DNA of 64,000 nt from Datnioides undecimradiatus (taxonomy: Eukaryota; Chordata; Actinopteri; Lobotiformes; Datnioididae), in contig WARS01000007.1 of assembly GCA_008933995.1 (NCBI GenBank), forward strand, positions 186,001-250,000, written 5' to 3'. This document shows, one piece after another, positions 1 to 11,439 of the stretch; the stretch's first letter is position 1; the number at the start of each line of letters is the position of its first letter. The notes under the pieces were generated by a model. It saw nothing but the letters and a program-made list of their open reading frames with translations. It searched no databases and was not told the origin of the DNA. The translations under genes and the position numbers were made by a program.

Positions 1-1120
1 CTGTGGCAGATTATAAAATGTGGAGCTGATCTGGTTATTGTTTATACGCTGTTAGGAAAATAGTCTGAAAAGTCAGAGTCAGAGAGCACAGAGCGACACA
101 GAGGCCAGTGTTTCACTCTTCTGTTATATGCAAATCTGCAAGTACAACCATTTTATTCTGAATATATTTCCCAACCTGTTAGAATTATGTCAAAATATGG
201 CTCATCTCAGTGGTGCATTCATTATGTACTTCTAAACTGGAAATATTTGCGACCACTAGAGACACTTCTTTAGCACATATATCAAATGCTTGGAGTGAAA
301 CAGCATCATTAACACGGCAGCTTGTGATCAAAAGTTGTGAGAAATTCAAAAACTTCTCCTTCATCCAACTCACATTTGCGACATTTGTGAGTCAAACTAC
401 AATTAGTTGCCTAATGTGTGTGTATTTACATTTCCATATCCACACCTTCGTTTGAGCGAAAAAGTCCCACTGTCCCTGAATGCTCCATAACTACTGGTTT
501 CTGTGTTCAGGCGAATTCAGAGGATTACTGTTGCTTGTGACTGTTGATTGTGATATGGAGTTATCATATTTCAACAACAGCCTTATTTTTCACAATTTTT
601 GGTATCACGAAATTGGGTGTGTTTTTTTGGCTGTTTGACAAACAGAAGTCCGAATATTCGTATATGTTAACAGCAAAGACAGCAGTTATATGCTTCTGGT
701 TGGAGAAAATAACTCAGAGCAATCCCTCAGTGCTCGCTCCATGTCGCTGTAAAACATGAATGTAAAAACAAAATATGAACAAATACAAAATCTGATATCA
801 AACCAGACCAAGAACAATCGTCTGGGAAGAAGCAGCTCACACATTTCACTGGCAATTAATGTTCAAACACAAAGAAAGCAGCACTTTTATTTTTCAATTA
901 TTTGATTTTTAATTATTTGATATTTGTCATAAATGCAGTTCTGCTCAAGGGCTCGCCATTATAGATAGAGGCTGGCTTTTAAAGAGGGGCCACCGGGCAA
1001 AATGGTAAACAACAGAATTAAATGGTAATAATTATTGTTCCAGAAAATAATTATTGTTCAGCTGCCTATCTGCTCTGGTGTTTAAATAAGAACAAGTATT
1101 AGCTCTCTTTTTTTCTTCCG
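1..1120. other. Non-coding stretch, nothing recognised
   Basis: AT-rich, moderately complex DNA. Short open frames exist on both strands but have no recognisable motif, splice context or codon pattern. No repeat family was recognised. Confidence 0.6.
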
Positions 1121-1144
1121 TGAGACAACAGTGTGTGTGTGTGA

Positions 1145-2390
1145 GACGATGAGGTGGCTGAAGTTGAATAACATATGCAGGACACAGATAGGCTCCCACA
1201 AGAGGCAAGCACAGTCGCACACACACAAAGCTGGAGATTAAACCACACAGGAGGCTTTGCAGATAACAAATACCACACGCAACTTTCTTTTATCAAATAT
1301 CTTATATTTTGTTGGCCAAAGGAGTTACTCGGTCTGTGTTAAAGTATGTGGATTCTTTTTATTTTCTTTCTGATTAGTTTGTCATGTTTACATGGTGCAG
1401 ATGTACTTGCACATAAACTTGAAATACTTGTAAATTCATTGAAAATAATATGTTTGATGATGTAAATGATTGTTGGGTATTTGCAATAACTTTTCACAAA
1501 CAAAACACTTTGTTTCTTCGACACAACAACTTACAAATCATTGGCAGCACATATGGGTGGATTTTACATCTGTATTGTTTTTGACGTGCTAATCCCACAC
1601 ATTAAAATTCAGCATCAAAACAGCTTTCATCATTATTATTGTTATTATTATTCTGCCTGATCTCTCGCTGAATTACTGCTGATCCACTGCAGCATAAATA
1701 CTCTTCTACCGCAGTGTGGGACCGTGAAGTGGAGGATTACCACCGTGGTTGAGAGAGGCGTGCAGGATATTGACACTGATCTGACGGCGCTAATGATGAC
1801 AGCAACAAAGTGAGCCTTTGCTGTTTTTGATGGTGATATCACAACAAGCTTGGGTCACATGGGCAAATTAACAAACACACATACAACGCATGCTCGCTGA
1901 CACAAACACACTGCTTTTTTTAATACATCCCCAAACATTAGGTGCTACAAGATGTTTTCATGTCTATTTTTGGTGGATTAACATTCCCCTTAACATTAAT
2001 ATAATCTATTTTTCACAACCTAATGACAGATGTTAAGAATAAAGGACAGAAGAAAAACATTTTAATACCAACACTGGACACCTACTGAGGTTTATTTATA
2101 CAGAATATGATCCTTATATAATTAAAAGACTTATTTTTGTGGTTTGATTACATTTTACAGTGATAGTCGAGGCAGTTAAATATCTTCTACACAGTAACTG
2201 TAATCAGAATGGATGCTTTGAAAACATGCTTTTGCACATCCAACATCTTGCCGACTTAGCTGCCGTATTAAAAACAACAAAAGTTACCACATATGATGAC
2301 AATATAATGATGTATTCAAATTGACCTATATAGCTCAAACTTATAAACCATGACAGTCCCTAAAACATCTAGAGGCGTGGTGCTATAGAT
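1145..2390. other. Non-coding stretch, nothing recognised
   Basis: AT-rich sequence with short runs of TTATTATTATT near 1633-1652 and a few CA-rich words near 1870-1910. No exon, RNA gene or repeat family was recognised. Confidence 0.6.
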
Positions 2391-2394
2391 GGCA

Positions 2395-3030
2395 ATATTG
2401 GTGTGTCAGACTGTAGGTCAGTTGGTTCACTACCATGGCCCAGACAGAAATATCTAAACATGCATCTGTGTGTGGTTATGGAATTTTGTAATTCATAGTC
2501 CCAAGAAGATAAATCTTAATGACTTTGGTGACTTTTCCTCACTTCACTGAATGAATAAATGTATCTGATATATTTGGTTTTAGTGAGATATCTGAAGATT
2601 AAGGGGGGGGGGGGTACAGTGGCTAGAAGAGAGGACGCATAGTGCATCTTCATATTCAGTCTATGGCTGAAACAATAACCTGCAGCCGTTTATGGAATAG
2701 TTTGGACATGCTTGTAGTAGACAGATTGGCAGAACTGGTAAAACATTCTATTAATGTTAGTGATCCCTTGACATTTGCTCTGGGAGCACCAGCAGTTAGG
2801 AACTTTTGGTTTTTGGTCCAACTACTATTGGATGTGACAGCCATGAAATCTGGCATAGAAATGGAAGGTTCCCACATGTGATCTATTGATCCATCAGCTT
2901 CAACTGTACATTGTGATGCAAACGTGGTGCAAAATATGGGCTAAACTTAAATGGTGACCCTTGAAAGTGTAATCTGCTAAACGATAGCTTATACTGGCAT
3001 TTAGCCGAAAGCTGTGTTAAAATCAAACTA
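2395..3030 (+). repeat. Decayed percomorph-type interspersed repeat (non-autonomous), interrupted
   Basis: The text matches, in order, several signature phrases of a very common interspersed repeat that I know from percomorph fish genomes. The head has 'CTGTAGGTCAGTTGGTTCAC' and 'CCAGACAGAAATATCT' (2410-2456), followed by 'TTAATGACTTTGGTGA' (2516-2531). A middle part has 'GTGATCCCTTGACATTT' (2759-2775) and 'ACTATTGGATGTGACAGCCA' (2824-2843). The tail reads 'CCATCAGCTTCAACTGTAC' (2891-2909), then words of the CTAAA/TTTAGC type to about 3030. The copy is heavily mutated, and about 180 bases at roughly 2560-2740 do not fit the family. The short open frame at 2642-2881 is chance coding across this repeat. 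The head resembles a tRNA-like box A, but I cannot say whether the family is a SINE. The family name is not assigned. Confidence 0.65.
2603..2614 (+). repeat. Poly-G tract (G12)
   Basis: Twelve consecutive G residues inside the interrupted repeat, at the left edge of the segment that does not match the family. Confidence 0.9.
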
Positions 3031-3146
3031 AAAGTTTTGCAAACATTGTGTTTCTGCGTGTTTTTCTTTTTTTAAACTGCCAAATAATTATGAAAAAAAT
3101 GTGACTTTCTTTGTTTTGAAAGTCAAAGTTCAAACAGATTTTGGGC

Positions 3147-3192
3147 AAATGAATGAATGAATGAATAAATGAATGAAAGAATGAATGAATGA
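3147..3192 (+). repeat. (GAAT)n tetranucleotide microsatellite
   Basis: About eleven imperfect GAAT/AATG units with single-base variants (ATAA, AAAG). Confidence 0.9.
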
Positions 3193-3194
3193 GA

Positions 3195-3769
3195 TCTACT
3201 CACAGCAACATTTCTTATCCTCCTCTTTTAAATCAAAAAGTCCTCAAACAGGTCTGGAGAAATCAGGACAGCCAAACATTTTAATATTCAAACCATTCTG
3301 TGAACAAGAGCCAGATATTTGACACATACCACTGAAAGAAAAACTGTAACGTCTTAATTTTAGCTCCAGTTGTCCTGATCTGGCCCTGCTGCCCTGCACT
3401 TGACTCTTAGAATACTCTTCCTTTTCCAGTTTTCACTCTAAAACGAGGATTAAAAGTCATGGCTGAGAGCATAAATATGTTTGTGTCTTTGGCGTGTGTA
3501 TTTGGTTTTTACAAAATCCCTACAGCATATTACACTTACAGGGGCTCTGTGCGCTAAGTAAGAATCACAGAGTGTAAAATTGACAGATGGGGCTATTTGG
3601 GTTTCCTTAAGTGCTCAGGGACACTCACACAGTTTGGGTGGGTCTCTTGTCATCAGTCGTGATTTACTTATTTTAAGAGTAAATCCCCTCCCCTCAACAC
3701 CACCACCACCCTCACTCACCCTCTGTTCCTCTCTGAGATGAAATTAAGAGCAACATGTTGACTTCTAAA
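3195..3769. other. Non-coding stretch, nothing recognised
   Basis: Mixed AT-rich sequence with a short CACCACCACC run near 3700. No open frame or repeat family was recognised. Confidence 0.55.
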
Positions 3770-3925
3770 TCTAAACATTAAAAACATATGTGGTCCATTA
3801 GCATAGTCCCCAGATGTTGCAGCGGTAATCCCAAGCCTTCTGCTATTCTGATTGGCCCAGAAGTTTAATCATGAGAACGTTAATGTAGAGCATTAGAAAC
3901 AATGAAAGTACTCCGTGTGCTGGGA
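3770..3925. other. Candidate conserved non-coding element
   Basis: Complex, repeat-free block with homeodomain-type words (CATTAGCATAG, GTTTAATCATGAG, GTTAATGTAG) and a CCAAT-type word ('GATTGGCCC'). No long open frame. The call is based only on texture; alignment to other fish is required. Confidence 0.3.
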
Positions 3926-4298
3926 ACCGAAGTGACACGCAAATACAGATGTTTAAAAATAACAGATTAAAAGCAGTACAGGTCAAAACAGGATACAGAA
4001 TATATACACTTTACACTAGATGACCAAAAGCATGTAGACATAGACACAGGTATATTTATGTGTTATTTTGGTATTGGGCTGTTTCTTGTGGTTGGGATGG
4101 ACCATTAGTTCCAATTGATTTAAAAATGTCATTCTATTTACTTCTGTACTTTCTATAATCAGCAACCTGGTCCTGTCCTTGCTTAGTGCAAACATGCTGT
4201 TTTTCAACCACTTCTATGTCCAAAAATCATAGTCCTATTTTCAAGTTTTCTTTGTTAGCTTAGCATAAGAAAGACATTTGCCAAGCAGCCAACAACTC

Positions 4299-4710
4299 TC
4301 TTCATTGAACACAATATTCTTGAGACGTTCCAGTCTAGCTTTCACTGATTGCACTTCACTGAAAACTGATATTCTTAGAGTAAAATACCTGGTGATGTGG
4401 GACAAGAGTGTCTCTAGTTTAAGCCCTGGAAAGCTTGTCTTTTCTAAGTCTTCAGTTGCAAAGGATAACAGTGCTTCCTCATCTGATAATTTATTTTGGT
4501 GTTCCCCAAGGTTCTGTCCTGGGTCCCATTCTGTTTGCCTTGCACATGCTTTCCCTTGAGCAGAAGATAGGCCATTTTAAAGACATTGTAAATATTACAT
4601 TAATAGCTCAATTGTCCATTAAACAGTGCCTATTGGAAACATGTTTAATAAAATGCTTGGAAGTCAAATGTGTTAATGTGTTCTACTTTCAAAGAATAGG
4701 ATAGAGGCTG
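4299..4710 (+). pseudogene. LINE reverse transcriptase relic, L2/CR1 type (5' part)
   Basis: The frame entered at 4495 reads GVPQGSVLGPILFALHM, the diagnostic region that precedes the catalytic YADD box in L2/CR1-type non-LTR reverse transcriptases. Upstream, from 4301 in another frame, the translation contains ETFQSSF followed by LHFTEN. This resembles the family's 'FQSGFR...HSTET' block, but has several stops. The roughly 70 residues that normally separate the two blocks are largely missing, and no YADD box can be read downstream. The copy is therefore deleted, frameshifted and dead. It is followed by an unrelated LINE tail and then by what looks like its own C-terminal part. Confidence 0.8.
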
Positions 4711-4839
4711 GCAGCCAAAGAAATGGGGGGAGATCCAATGACATTTAAATGTGGGGAACATTTCAGTTTCTCCTGGATTCATTCATTCACTGCATTGCAG
4801 TCAGAATATTCAAGAATGAAAAAAAGACAAACCCCATCT

Positions 4840-5108
4840 GCTTTAACTGATTCAAACTGACTGATCACCTAACACCTCTTTTTGTAACAAGTACTATTAC
4901 TTATCAATTTGAAAAAACAAAGCAAAAAACAAACAAACAACAAAAACAATGCACTTGAGATCAGCACTACTTGTCGATATCTTGGTCCTACTGGACTCAA
5001 AACATTTCTAAGCACTTGCTTTGCGTTTCCTACCTAGATCTTTGCTTGTGTTTAACTTACTCTGTATGTATGTCACTTTGGATAGAAGCGTCTGCCAAAT
5101 TGTAGAAT
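4840..5108 (+). mobile_element. L2-like LINE 3' tail, inserted inside the older LINE relic
   Basis: The end of this segment, 'CACTTTGGATAGAAGCGTCT' followed by GCCAAAT (5074-5100), is the signature 3' end of fish L2-type LINEs and of SINEs that share that tail. The preceding 100-250 bases (for example GCACTTGAGATCAGCACTAC near 4951) also read like that 3' UTR. It is a 5'-truncated copy. It lies between two blocks of another LINE's open frame, so it is probably a nested insertion. The 5' boundary is approximate. Confidence 0.7.
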
Positions 5109-5390
5109 TGTGGAATTTTGACAGATTTCACTGGGCACCTTGTCCCTAAGCTGAGAAAGAGTCTTTCTTTTCTGTTCAATCACCTGTTCAATCTTGGAGC
5201 TGCCATGGACCAAGCACTGATTCTTGATGTGAAGCGTTCGGTTAGTTCATGTTTATGCAGGCTGAGAAACACTGTGAAACTCTGGCTCACTGTGTCTTGA
5301 GCTAATATTGAGATGTTCATGTTTAGCTGTTACTAACTTAGCATCACACCCCTGGATAGTTTGTGATGAAACTAAAAATGTCCTTGTCTG
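5109..5390 (+). pseudogene. LINE reverse transcriptase relic, C-terminal part
   Basis: Translation from about 5115 gives 'HLFNLGAAMDQAL', then 'VKRSVSSCLCRLRNT', then ANIEMFMFSCY after one stop. The spacing and residues match the 'NLGVIFDSDL...K(S)SFFQLRxIAK...IHAFISSRLDYCN' stretch of L2/CR1-type LINE proteins, though decayed. Strand and order agree with the relic at 4299-4710, which suggests one old insertion split by the L2-like tail. Confidence 0.55.
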
Positions 5391-5809
5391 CTACATGTCC
5401 TCCAACCTCATCATCTGACCTCACTAATGCTTGTGAGCTTGTATGGCAGGAAGTTCTAAAATGTGATGGTAACACCCACAGTTAATGCACACATAGTTTT
5501 GGCCATGAAATGTATGTTTGCCTATACACTATAGATGCTTCCTTGCACATACCACAGTACATACACGCCAAACACCGTCATGTGCAAGGTCATGTGGTGT
5601 GAAAAGTCTTAAGGCGATTTAAAATGGTTATTTTTCAGACACAGTTTTAAGATGATCCTCTAAGTGTCTGATCTCTAAATGAACGCTAAGGTTTAAATCC
5701 CTCTCTCTGTCTCTCCCTGATCCCAACCTGCTGGTAAACCTCTGAATTTTATTTGAAACCCAGAGACGAGATATTTAAGAGAAAGCAGATCTTTAAATGT
5801 GCTTTCTGT
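5391..5809. other. Non-coding stretch, nothing recognised
   Basis: Plain sequence with a short CTCTCTCTGTCTCTC run near 5701. No exon or repeat was recognised. Confidence 0.5.
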
Positions 5810-6175
5810 TGGCCTTCTTAGCCATTTGGTTGATTCATGCAAAGAGATTTGAAGCTATGTGAAGAAAAGCAGCTAACAATTACAGACTATACTGGCGCCT
5901 GTTTTAAACCTGTTCTTTTAAGAAAGCAGAAATATTTGCTGCACATGGCTTAAAAAGCTCATTTTTAACAGAACGCACTTTCGCTTTGAACAGCAAAGGA
6001 AGGAATTAAAGTCTCCCTGTCACAAAACAGGTCTAGTGGACTTTTCGGTGCACTGCCAGAGACTGCCAGGCTGTGAATCCTACATTCCAGAGATGTGGGA
6101 TTAGTACATATGCCTGTCGACTCTCCAGCTGATGCAGGTCGCAGTTTTATAAGCCTCTGAGATGTATTTGAAACA
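5810..6175. other. Candidate conserved non-coding element
   Basis: A complex block without microsatellites or open frames, with words such as TTGATTCATGCAAAG, TAACAATTACAG and GGGATTAGTACATATG. Texture only; not compared with other genomes. Confidence 0.25.
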
Positions 6176-6525
6176 TAAAGTTCATCTGTGGCAAAAGGCC
6201 AAACATGTTCCAGAAATAGCTGGGCTTTAGTTCACATTTGCACATGTATGGGTGAACATGTGAACAGTATGCTGGATGTGTGGTATGGAACTGTAGGCTG
6301 ACACATCATTTTATTGTATATCTTTTTGTAAAATCTTGAATCTAGTTAAGCATTGTTCCTAGATTTATGTTGTTCACTGCATTAATCAAAACTTTGTTCA
6401 TTAAATGAACAAGATTTCAATCCTGATCATATCTTAGTTGATTAAAATACCAGAGTGAAATATTGTCTCATTAAAAGATGTGTGTGTTTCCTGCTTTCAC
6501 CCCAATTACAAATTTCAGGTTATAA
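6176..6525. other. Non-coding stretch, nothing recognised
   Basis: AT-rich sequence. No motif or repeat was recognised. Confidence 0.5.
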
Positions 6526-6542
6526 AAACACACACACATACA

Positions 6543-6573
<31 letters not shown>
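6526..6573 (+). repeat. (CA)n microsatellite
   Basis: About 22 CA units, imperfect at the left end. Confidence 0.95.
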
Positions 6574-6574
<1 letters not shown>

Positions 6575-8385
6575 GCAGGCACTCTTTCCACATGTACACA
6601 TACTTCTACATGCCTCTACCAACAGAGTTCATTCCAAAACTGTCTTCTTCAGATGTTGTGCCTGCATTCATGAGTCATCCTTGTTTAGAGGTGGACAGTG
6701 TGTGAGCTGCACAGCAGAGGTCGAGACTTCTGGAGAGCTGTGTGCAGTCACTGAGTAATGTGCAATTAGTGACTGATTACAGACTTCATGATGCTTGGCC
6801 AACACTGTACACAGCCAATAGCACACAGTCAGATGACATATGGCTACCGACACATGCATTTGTCATTATTAAACCTTACAGTTGCATTAAGACGGCTTAT
6901 TATTGACTAGTGAAGTGCAAACACTGAAGTTTGAGGTTTTCAACAGGAGAGGAGAGGAAGATGGAGAAACATGGTGTTTTACGGTAATACTGTTCATATA
7001 GGTCAAATGGGCATCAAGTCACTCAGCTGCTGGACTGGGTGATCTGTGATCGCTGCGTATTTACCAAGGATATCAAATCCCTCTCTTTCTGTCTCTGTAC
7101 ATTAAGACTTTCTGGTATTTACAGCAGCTTTAACTCATAGCGTGACATCTGTATATTAAAATAAGTGAGAGTTATAATAGGATCAGAGGTTTGGCCAGCA
7201 GTGGATTTCCATGCAAAGGGGTTAGAGTTAAGGTTAAGTATTCCTTGACCTTTTGAGATGTAAATAATCTAATGTAAGAGATTTTCTGTTTTTGCAATGA
7301 CAAGTAACACATTTTTCATTTGAAATCATAAAGGATTTAATTGTGTCATACTTGTGTACTACTAGAAACACTTTAAAAGCAAAAAAGTTACTGTAGTGCA
7401 GTATAGGACTTTATGGTTTTCCCACTATTAAATGAACAAACAAAAACAAAACACGTAAAACTCTGAGATTTTCTGATTGCTAGTGACTGAAGACCATCTA
7501 CTAATTTCTTTAATTATTTCCCTACATTTGTTGTGTAGTTGTGATGATCTTCCATGTGAAAGTAACACAAGTATAACAAGTATGGTGTAGAGCGATGGAG
7601 AATTATCAATCACAAACACACGCAAAGATTGACAAATGTATACATTAACATGCGTGTGCACAGCTTAGAAACACAAGTTAACTCTCCAAATGTAAATAGA
7701 GAGAGATTATTGGCCCCAGATGTTTCCATTATGCTCTTATTGTTGTGTGACATGGGTTTTCAGGATTAGGATTAAAAACGTATACGGCTCATATGTTGAA
7801 GTCTTCTAACTGCATATTCTCACACATTTGATGAGGACAAACAACAAATCATTGTTCAAAACACTTTATCTTTTATACAGTGTTACTCTGTTCAGGTAGG
7901 AAGTATTACAGTTGAAAAGCTAATAACATTATTGTAATTTACCTTTTGGCAACTTTTGGATTTTTGTATTTCAGCACCCTGGACAGAGACACAGTACAAT
8001 GATATTGAGAGAGGTCTTTCTGAACACAATATGTAGTAATAACATTAAAGAGATCCAAATTCTCTGTGAGAGGACGCAACAGCACATGCACTGCGATTAC
8101 CCCAGCTGAGCCAACATGGCTCATTCTGGGTCTGAGTGAGTAGTAGTTGCAGCAGAGTAAGCAAGGTAGGTAGGAGTTACTTCGCCACTGCCTTATTCTC
8201 AAGCTCTGCCCATTTGAGGCATTCCCAGACTCAGGTTGGACATCATTAATAATAATGAATGAAAATCACCTCGACTGGCTTCTTTCCAGCAAAGGAGCAG
8301 CAGTATTACATTGAGCTAAATCTGGCTGACTGAGCCCCATACTCTCTAAGATCAGAAGGAGTCCTTCAAAGGAAAACCCATTTAG
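6574..8385. other. Non-coding stretch, nothing recognised
   Basis: About 1.8 kb of ordinary AT-rich sequence. Short open frames on both strands (for example 7939-8202 minus) show no known motif. No repeat was identified with confidence. Confidence 0.5.
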
Positions 8386-8389
8386 AACT

Positions 8390-8745
8390 TTGAGCTTAGC
8401 TCCTTCTTCACTGCAACAGAGCAGTCACAATGTGCAGATCACTTACGTTGATCCACCTGTTGCTCTCATGCATCATCTTGCGCTCACTTGTGAGTAAGAC
8501 CCTTCACTTAAGTAACTTGTTCTCAACCCAAATGGACCAATCCAATGCAGTTCCACAGCCTCAGATACAGAGGTGCTAAGACTGGTTCAGACTCGAGGTG
8601 GACTCTAATTGGCTCAGCTGTGAGTACGGAGTCTATCCTTCAAAATCAGAAATACAATTGGTGACAAGGGACACCACCAAAGACCTGCAAACTATAAAGT
8701 AGACTTTTTGCTTGGCTCTAAATCCAGCAATGACCAGAGGTTAGC
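8390..8745 (-). pseudogene. Non-LTR retrotransposon reverse transcriptase relic (fish LINE, inverted)
   Basis: Read on the minus strand, this is a decayed copy of the 3' half of a widespread fish LINE open frame. The reverse complement carries LSTSVSEAVEL (family 'ISTSKSEAMVL', about 8544-8580) and VKKELSSKLK-like text at 8390-8420. On the plus strand, 'GGTGACAAGGGACA' (8660-8673) and 'CTCACTTGTGAGTAAGACCC' (8482-8501) match the antisense family sequence in the expected order and spacing. Stops and frameshifts are frequent. The clade (RTE- or Rex-like) is not certain. The 5' catalytic part is absent. Confidence 0.7.
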
Positions 8746-8929
8746 GCCTTCTCATAAGCCAGGGATCAGCACTTGTAGGCCCCAGCCACCCACAGGGTAC
8801 TGTGCCAGACCACAAGGCAAAACACTGTGTCTGGCAGACATACAAACTCCTCCACTACAATAAAGTACAGTAAACAGAGTATTTCAGAAAAGTGCTTCAG
8901 AAACAAAAGTCCAGATTATTCCGGACACT

Positions 8930-9145
8930 AAATGATACTAGTTAATATTGCCATAATCACTGGCTCTGGCACTGGCACGGTGACTAAATTTACATAATTT
9001 GAGTGGTTTGAATCTGCTGTGTAGGAAGAAAGCATGAAGATTTTTACTAAGATGCGAAGCAAAAGCACGGATTATTAGACTTTCAATGGTCAGGCAGCAT
9101 AGGGAGGAAATCTTTCCGCTCACCGTGGGGTGTAATGTCGTTCTA
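8930..9145. other. Candidate conserved non-coding element
   Basis: Complex block with TAAATTTACATAATTTGAG, AAAGCACGGATTATTAG and 'CCGCTCACCGTGGGGTG'. There is no repeat content. Texture only. Confidence 0.3.
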
Positions 9146-10285
9146 AAATACAACTAGTTATGTCACAGAGGGAGAGGGGGGTGGAGGTGGTGGCAGGATG
9201 AGGTCCATGACCCAGATTTAGATATTGTTGCAAAAAGATTAGAACTTTGTCACATAACTGATCCTGTGAGTTTTACTAATTCCTGCGGATCAGTTATGAA
9301 AACACATAGTTTAGCTTTAAGGAAGCCTGGGATGGTTCAGTTTGCTGTGTTTTACTCCTTCCATCTGTGTCACTGGGCGTTCCTCCTGAACCCTTGGAGA
9401 GGACTTGACTGATGTGTGACATCACTTTCTCTCCCACCCCCCATTCCACCTCCTCCTTCCCTCGTTCCCTCCCCCCCCAGACCTTCCTCCGTCACGTCAC
9501 ACAGTGTGTCCTGCGGGATCCGGGAAATGATTAAGGAAGACAGTTTCAAATACCTTTCAAGTCTCTCCCTGATGGCATCGCAAAGTAGGTGGGCATGGAG
9601 AAGGTGGGAGTCGGCAAGAGAAGAATGCCAAGTTGCCTGGTAGAGATGGGAGACAAGGTGAATATTTAAGTGTGTTTTGGTGTGTGCCTGGGTTGGTGGG
9701 TGCCTGTCTGTGTGTAGAGTGGTGTGTGTTTCTGTGTTGACACGAGTCGAGTCTGTTTGTCTGTTTGTGAAGTGTGCATGGAGGAGGGAGGAACGTCTGC
9801 TGATGTTTTATCAGTGGATGTTAGAGTCTGTGGAAAAGTGTCTGTGTGTTCAGGTTCAATGATGTGCGTCTGCAGAGTACAGTAGTGTGCATTTGCATGT
9901 GTCCACTGTATGCAAATTGTGTGCATATATATGTTTGCAGGTAAGGGTAAGAAAGACACACAACAGAGCTACAAAGAAAGAGAAGAGAAACAGTGGAAAG
10001 GACAAGTTTGACCTCTTGAGCTCCTGTAGCAAACTATATGATCTTCTTTAAATCTGTAATATGCTTTACATAGGAATATCTTGCTCACGGTGACATACAT
10101 ACAGGGTCCCTCACTGTGACATGCTGCTCACTGTGGCATGACTGTGTGTGCATGTGTGAATACATATGTGTGTGTGGATGTCTATGTACAGTATGTGTCA
10201 ACGTATGTGTGTGGATGGGTCTATGGGAGGGAGAGATAATGAGATCTTGTTCAGCTGAGGCCTGGTCTTGATCCCCAGAAGCCCT
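9146..10285. other. Non-coding, GT-rich and locally C-rich stretch
   Basis: Holds a C/T-rich patch (9428-9485) with short C runs, and a loose TGTG-rich zone (9670-9930 and 10140-10215) without a perfect long repeat. The open frames in it are low-complexity translations. Confidence 0.6.
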
Positions 10286-10289
10286 GGAC

Positions 10290-10532
10290 TCATTTCAGTG
10301 AGAAACCTCTGAACAGAGTGAATCTGAGACTGAACACCTCTGGCAGAAACACAAAAACCTGGTCTCCTGTAGAGGGATCCAAGCGGACTACGAGGCCGTT
10401 ATGCACTGTGAGCCGATGGAAGTCCAGGATAGCCTGTCTTCTTTTTTGAAGGGGGAACTTTTTGACATTATTCCTCAATTTAATTTTTTTTCCAGGAATA
10501 AAACAATATGCCTCTCCCTTCTTCTGTCTCAC
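10290..10532 (-). other. Open frame of 80 codons, exon status doubtful
   Basis: The minus-strand frame runs from ATG at 10532 to a stop at 10290 with balanced composition; the second half includes LVVRLDPSTGDQVFVF. A CAG near 10435 could be a splice acceptor, and the frame then stays open for about 48 codons to the stop. No family was recognised, and no donor or neighbouring exon is evident. It could equally be a conserved non-coding element or chance. Confidence 0.15.
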
Positions 10533-11030
10533 TTTACTCAGTTCAGCTGAGATTTCTTTTGTCTACTGAGAATCTGCCTTTTCTGATCTGCCCAGCACAC
10601 AACACGAAGCACCAACACTAATGTGACATCCTGTCCCTATTGGTTCAAAAATAACAAACTCTTTATTTTTGGTTTGCAAATATAATTTTTATCAGCTTCA
10701 AAGGACACAGAGAGAAATGCATTCTTTCTCTATAAATTCAGAAAATGTATAAACCAACTTGTATCGACGGAATTCTGTTCTTCACCGACACGAGGCAAGA
10801 GGACAGTCAACTGACATAAACACGGTTAACATCAGCATGCTTTCGTGCATCCAGATTATGTCCAGATGCAGGCAATGGTTAAATGAAATAAGCTCAAGTA
10901 GTTTGCAGCGACTCAGTAATGCTGCTAAGACCCAGGGAGCAAAGGGTTGCAAGAATAAACATTCAAGAACGAACAGATCATAAAAATGCTTCAAACTGTC
11001 GGCCTCAGGTTTTATCTGTCAATCCACAAA
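10533..11030. other. Non-coding stretch, nothing recognised
   Basis: Complex AT-rich sequence, with no family recognised. Confidence 0.45.
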
Positions 11031-11034
11031 TTAC

Positions 11035-11330
11035 TTTATTTTCCATGTGACCCATTCAGTCTTTTGTATCCAGACAACAAACTTGATACATGCCATGGGT
11101 GACTGTGTTCAGACCAGCATAATGAAAAACACACAGGTCCTCATTCATTTCAAGGGGGTGGAGGAGCAGAGGGCCACGGCCATAAAGCACGGTGGCAAAC
11201 CAGCAACAAAGTTGAATGCGGCTCAGTTTTTGCTGCAGCGCACTGCACTGATCAATCAAATACATGCAAAGCACATTGCTAGTAATATTTATCATGCTTG
11301 CAGTGATAACTTTCCATAGTTTTAAGCTCC
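11035..11330. other. Possible old transposable-element remnant or conserved block
   Basis: A segment with higher GC than its flanks, around 'GGTGGAGGAGCAGAGGGCCA' and 'GTTGAATGCGGCTCAGTTTT', open on both strands (11047-11319 plus, 11056-11295 minus). The text reminds me of repetitive fish DNA, but I cannot name a family. Confidence 0.2.
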
Positions 11331-11439
11331 TGTCTCAGTAGCGTTGCAAATGTCTTGCTTTCTTTCTTCATTTCTCACTCCTCCCTTATCCACCCTCCCT
11401 CTCCTCTTCATGCCTGTCAGCTAGCTTCACCATGTGAGT

